Positions 59,921 through 64,000 of a DNA stretch of 64,000 nt are shown piece after piece. The stretch is from Sipunculus nudus (taxonomy: Eukaryota > Annelida > Sipuncula > Golfingiida > Sipunculidae): the NCBI GenBank assembly GCA_026874595.1, contig CM049307.1, positions 93,782,330 to 93,846,329 on the forward strand, given 5' to 3'. Each line of letters begins with the position of its first letter. The first letter of the stretch is position 1. Below the pieces are notes generated by a model. It had not been told where the DNA came from and searched no databases. It worked only from the letters and a program-made list of their open reading frames with translations. Made by a program: the position numbers and the translations under genes.

Positions 59921-60332
59921 CCCTCATGTGTTGGCAGCTCTTAGTTCATTTTATATATTTCAACAAACAGAGTAAAGTAAATAAAAAATAAAAAGCACGT
60001 TGCACTGAAATTTCAAATTGAATGAACCAATAATTATCCACATCTCTATTATTCCTATTTTCCTCTGTGTGCTAATGAAAGCAGCGACCTAGTTGTTCTA
60101 TTTCAATTCCCTGTTCGTTCGTTAAATAATAACTGTAGTAACATAAAGTTGGCATGTATCAGGAAGGAATGTTTCAGCCAATGATTCGGAAAGAACCAGA
60201 TGTGTTTTGTTTTGAAACGATTGGACACTACATGCTGAATATATCTCTACATGAGGAAGACCCGGTCGTCTACAGTTGACATGAATCAGAGAGTGCTTAA
60301 TTAGAGCTTAATACGACCTGTAGCTTGCTTAC
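59921..60332. other. Unassigned stretch after the LINE scrap
   Basis: AT-rich and non-coding. The part around 60150-60330 is similar to the intron sequences next to the mucin-like exons (e.g. ATGTATCAGGAA, GAATGTTTCAGCCAAT), so the repeated exon-intron unit extends into it. Confidence 0.5.
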
Positions 60333-60387
60333 CAGTTGGTGCTGAAGTTGTTGTGCGCGGTGGTGCGCGGTGTGGACGTTGGGGCCA
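60333..60387 (-). CDS. Mucin-like mini-exon, 55 bases, frame-breaking
   Basis: Same borders as the three exons upstream (ATTCTTCAG acceptor after 60387, CAACTG|GTAAGC donor at 60333) and the same APTSTP start in the shared frame, but it is 55 bases instead of 60. Entering in phase 1, it would leave in phase 2 and shift all downstream exons. The reading in the frame that keeps the exit phase (ending TTTSAPT) is also open. It may be skipped, alternatively spliced, or decayed. Confidence 0.45.
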
Positions 60388-60774
60388 CTGAAGAATAATA
60401 AACATGAAATCATGTTTCATTGAATACAATGCCAAAGAATTATCAATAGAACTGGTATTTCAAACTGCTTTTTTTCTCCTTACAAAAAAAATATTATTCA
60501 CTCCTTACGAACTGAGGTTCTCCTTTTAGTGCTTGCTGGCAATTGGTGATATATAACAACTCGTGTGGAAAAGGCACGAAAATTCACAACATTTCGTGAA
60601 ATTTTCTCTGTACGTGATTATAGATATCTTTCAGGCCAGCCAGCAAAAATGCATAAATTTTCCAATTTTAGCATAAAAAAAAACCGGGACGATCTTGAAA
60701 GTCCCGATCATCTTCGAATGACATGAATCATAATGTACTTCAATAGAGCTAGGCACGACATTAAGTTTGCTTAC

Positions 60775-60834
60775 CAGTTGATGATGGAGTTGTGGTTGGA
60801 GCCACGGTGGTGGGCGACGTGGTCGTTGGGGCCA
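60775..60834 (-). CDS. Mucin-like Thr/Pro mini-exon
   Basis: A 60-base exon with TTTTTCAG acceptor and CAACTG|GTAAGC donor, phase 1 at both ends, so it can be added or skipped without changing frame. After the split first codon it encodes APTTTSPTTVAPTTTPSST. Thr/Ser/Pro density of this kind is typical of O-glycosylated stalks in secreted mucins and lectins. It lies in an exon-intron unit of about 720 bases that is tandemly repeated toward higher coordinates. The product is inferred to be part of the lectin gene ending at 50586. Confidence 0.7.
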
Positions 60835-61501
60835 CTGAAAAATAATAAACATGAAATCATGTTTCATTGAACTCAATGCTAACCAATCAATTATAGAACT
60901 AATATTTCAAATTGCCTTTCCTTTCTCCTTTCACTGAATAAAATATTCAATCCTTACGAGCTGCGGTTCTACTGGAAAATGCACGAAAAGAACAGAAAGA
61001 AAACCAGGAAAAGAATATTTGGTATCTAACAGCTCCTGCTATCCTGCATGTGCTTGGTAGCTCTTTTTGGTTTCTTTTAAGCAGTTAAAGAATCAGAGTA
61101 AAGTAAATGAGGAAATAAATGCACATTGCACTGACATTTCAAGTTGAATTGACCAGTAGTAATTCACATCTCTAGAATTCCTTAGTTCCGTCTGTGTGCT
61201 ATTCAAATCAGCAACCTATTTTATTTCAAGTGCACAGATCTCCGAATAAACAGGCCGTGAATCACCATAGCATCCATGTCCTTCCCATTTTCTTTGGTAA
61301 AATAAACACTTTACTGACATAAAGTATGCATGTATCAGGAAAGAATGTTTCAGCCAATCATTTGGAAAGAACCAAATGTGTTTTGTTTTGAAATGTAATC
61401 ATACAAAACCGCGGGACGATCTTGAAAGACCCGAACATCTTCAAATGACCTGAATCATAAGGTACTTCAATAGAGCTTGACACGATATTTAATTTGTTTA
61501 C

Positions 61502-61561
61502 CAGTTGATGATGGAGTTGTGGTCGGAGCCATGGTGGTGGGCCGTGTGGTCGTTGGGGCCA
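61502..61561 (-). CDS. Mucin-like Thr/Pro mini-exon
   Basis: Paralogue of 60775-60834: 60 bases, TTTTTCAG acceptor, CAACTG|GTAAAC donor, phase 1 at both ends, encoding APTTTRPTTMAPTTTPSST after the split codon. Coding sequence, splice borders and flanking intron are all repeated, showing that the whole exon-intron unit was duplicated. Confidence 0.7.
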
Positions 61562-62218
61562 CTGAAAAATAAAAAACAAGAAATCATGTTTCATTGAATT
61601 CAAAGCCAACCAATAATTTATAGAACTGATATTTCAATTGCCTTTCCTTTCTCCTTCCACTGAATAGAATATTCAGTCCTTACGAGCTGCGGTTCCACTG
61701 AAAAAATGCACGAAAAGAACAGAAAGAAAACCAAGGAAAGAATATTCGGTATCTATTAGCACCTGGTACCCTGCATGTGCTTGGTAGCTCTTTCTTTGGG
61801 GGAGGGGTTCTTTTAAGTAGTTAAAGAAACAGAGTTAAGTAAATCAGGAAATAAAAGCACATTTCAAGTTGAATGGACTAGTTGTAATTCACATCTCTAG
61901 AATTCCTTATTCCCGTCTGTGTGGTATTCAAATCAGCAACCTATTTTTTTTAAGTGCACAGATCTCCGAATAAACAGGCCGTGAATCATCATACTATCCA
62001 TGTCCTTCCCATTTTCTTTCGTAAAATAATTACTTTACTGACATAAATTATGCAAGAAACAGGAATGAACGTTATATATATGGAAAGAATCAGATTTGTT
62101 TCTAAAGCGGTTGCATACTAGATGCTGAATATTTTCCACACGGGCAAGACCCGAAGGTCTATTGACATGAATCATAGAGTACTTCATTAGAACTTGATAC
62201 GCCATGGATATGGCTTAC

Positions 62219-62278
62219 CAGTTGTCGACGGAGTTGTGGTTGGAGCCATGGTGGTGGGCGATGAGATCGTTGGGGCGA
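62219..62278 (-). CDS. Mucin-like Thr/Pro mini-exon
   Basis: Third 60-base paralogue: TATTCTTCAG acceptor, CAACTG|GTAAGC donor, phase 1 at both ends, encoding APTISSPTTMAPTTTPSTT after the split codon. It is the most upstream exon found; no exon with a signal peptide was recognised between here and the window end. Confidence 0.7.
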
Positions 62279-64000
62279 CTGAAGAATAATATACATGGAA
62301 TCATTTTTCATTGATTATAATGCCAAAGAATTATTTATAGAACTGATATTTCTAACTGCCTTTTTTACTCCTTACAAAGAATAGAATATTTAGTCTTTGC
62401 GAACTGCGGTGCCCCTTTTAGTGCTCGCTGGCAATACCAACCATAGCTGATGTACTAGTAACTCGTGTGAAAAAATACACGAAAAGAACAGTGTTCCCAA
62501 GCATTTTTTCCTTTATATTTCAATTAAAATTCAGATTCTTTCGTAGGGGATTACAAACATGAGGAAAGCCAGAGAGCACAAAATGCATGACATTTCCACT
62601 TTAAGTATGAAAAAACCGCGGGACTTTCATTTATCCCTATTCCACCATTATTGTATCAAGCGCAATCTCAAAGTAGAGAAAAAGGAGGTTCTCCTGTTGG
62701 CAAATGTTAAAATTATTGACAATTCAGTCAAATAACATGTAATCGTTCAAATCAACAAGAGACCCATGGCCCATGACCCCGGTTGACTTGACCAGTCTTT
62801 AATGTTAAATTTTAGAGTGCCAAAAAAACACAAAAACCTGCGTTACTTGCAAAACAAAGGTCACAGTGGCCTGAATTATGGTAAGCACAGAGACATTTCC
62901 AAGTTCAAATTTATATATTGAATTAAATGTTTAAGGTCAAGTTGTTAGGAATTTGCCTTATTAACACCTTGCCAGCGGTAACAATAAACAAAAATGTAGA
63001 TGGCGCTACAGTCTTTCTCGCCCGCCTTTGGCCCTCACAAGTGGTGCTTTGCAGACAGGCGCTTCGACTCCTCCAAAACTGACGTGACCCGGTTCAAAGA
63101 TAATTACGCACGAGACTTTAAAGCAATCAAGTTGCTGATAATCAACTTGTTGGATGGTTTTTGAAATGTAACACTATAGCTCAATTTGACTGCGTCACAC
63201 AGCCAACTATCTAAAGATATGAATACGGCATTTATTCTAGACAGATTTTAAAACTTATTATAATAATAAATATGAGGCACACTCCGCGGGTCGAATAGTG
63301 ACGTTTGGCAATACTTTGAACCAAGAGAAATCATCGACCCCGGAAAACCCCTACATACCAGTATAATAACTAAGCTAGAAAATACAGCCGGGTCACTAGT
63401 GCAGAGAGTCGAGGGTTTTCCTTCTTAAGTACACACCCCTTTATTGGTCTTCACAATCTCACGTGTCTGACTATAACATGTAGACAAACCCACCTAAAAG
63501 TCAATCGCAAGCGTTTTGTTACAAGCGGGCTTTAAATTTCGGAAAACCCATCAAGTTATCTTGAAATGCAAGAAAATAAGCCTGCATGATGTATAATTAT
63601 TTATATTTATTTATATATTTATATTTGTTTTCTTACAGCCTGTTTCGGAGCCATCTTCCTTCCCTTATCCATAAAGATTCATACAAAAATGACAAAGGCA
63701 CATTATTGGTTCAAAATTTGTTTCAAAATAATGTCAGCCTAAATAAATAAGCCTATTAAACTAAAGTCTATCAAATTATGTAAAAGAGCATACATTAAAC
63801 AAACATGTACACGCAAATTAAATGTTTATAAATATTGTCTTTACAGTGTCTTTTACTTCATAGCATTTGCAAATCTCAACATATCTGTCGGATCTTGATA
63901 TCATTTAATTCGTAGAAACTTTCTGACTTCAATAATAAAATAGAAAGGTTTTAAAAATGACCTCTAAATTAACACGTTTTACAGCTTTAAGGCAAACTTA
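62279..64000. other. Upstream flank of the mucin-like exons
   Basis: No exon is supported. About 62753-62785 resembles the right end of the 21088-24463 element in inverse orientation. At 63633-63660 the minus strand reads ATGGCTCCGAAACAGGCT before GTAAGA, a possible first coding exon but just as likely part of a repeat. The rest is AT-rich. Confidence 0.4.

Larger units (their letters stand above)
60150..62320 (-). repeat. Tandem exon-intron units of about 720 bases
   Basis: Introns repeat with the exons: CTTACGAGCTGCGGTTC at 60953 and 61679, GCATGTGCTTGGTAGCTC near 61045 and 61773, CCGAATAAACAGGCCGTGAA near 61242 and 61966. Exon spacing is 727 and 717 bases for the last two intervals and 442 for the first, which has lost part of the intron. 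Confidence 0.85.

Overview
The window reads as repeat-dense nuclear DNA of a metazoan, most likely a marine invertebrate and plausibly a mollusc or another lophotrochozoan. The signs are AT-rich non-coding sequence, abundant AT/GA/TC microsatellites, spliced minus-strand exons with GT/AG borders, a C-type-lectin exon next to Thr/Pro-rich mucin-like exons, and several families of decayed retrotransposons. Nothing supports a prokaryotic origin. Almost all long open frames are artefacts of low-complexity DNA.

Layout. 1-2280: broken Ty3/Gypsy-type pol whose integrase lies upstream of reverse transcriptase/RNase H (Gmr1-like order), followed by a CRE+TATA promoter-like stretch. 3.3-6.2 kb: AT-rich sequence with no recognisable gene. 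6.2-9.0 kb: L1-like LINE with a coiled-coil ORF1, an endonuclease end and an ORF2 tail, but no RT palm. 9.2-12.8 kb: tRNA-derived SINE-like sequences, G/C-tract hairpins and spacer DNA. 12.8-16.4 kb: a GA block, then a long TC-rich compound repeat. 17.3-27.2 kb: a tandem segmental duplication of about 3 kb. Its second copy carries a 3.38-kb insertion (21088-24463) whose empty site survives in the first copy. The insertion holds two nested tandem arrays and a ladder of GGTGGCGCCACC palindromes. Each duplicate carries a broken FLYWCH-like zinc-finger frame on the minus strand.

27.2-33.1 kb: two LINE RT scraps flank a purine-rich block, which is the TC repeat family in inverted orientation. 33.77-38.91 kb: two nearly identical 386/385-bp terminal direct repeats (TG...CA, GCGC on both outer flanks) around 4.4 kb of non-coding DNA. 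39.7-42.2 kb: a purine block passing directly into a TC block. 42.3-45.9 kb: a diverged higher-order satellite marked by about 20 copies of an AATTAAGGCGACA box.

46-64 kb is the most gene-like part. A minus-strand gene can be partly followed. Four mucin-like mini-exons (62.2, 61.5, 60.8 and 60.3 kb) come first, then two candidate exons (58.3 and 56.6 kb), then the terminal C-type-lectin exon ending at 50586. All but one of these exons fit phase 1. The 5' end lies beyond the window. The product would be a secreted or surface lectin with an O-glycosylated Thr/Pro stalk. That the exons form one gene is inference. A CR1/jockey-like RT scrap and a possible transposase scrap lie between them.
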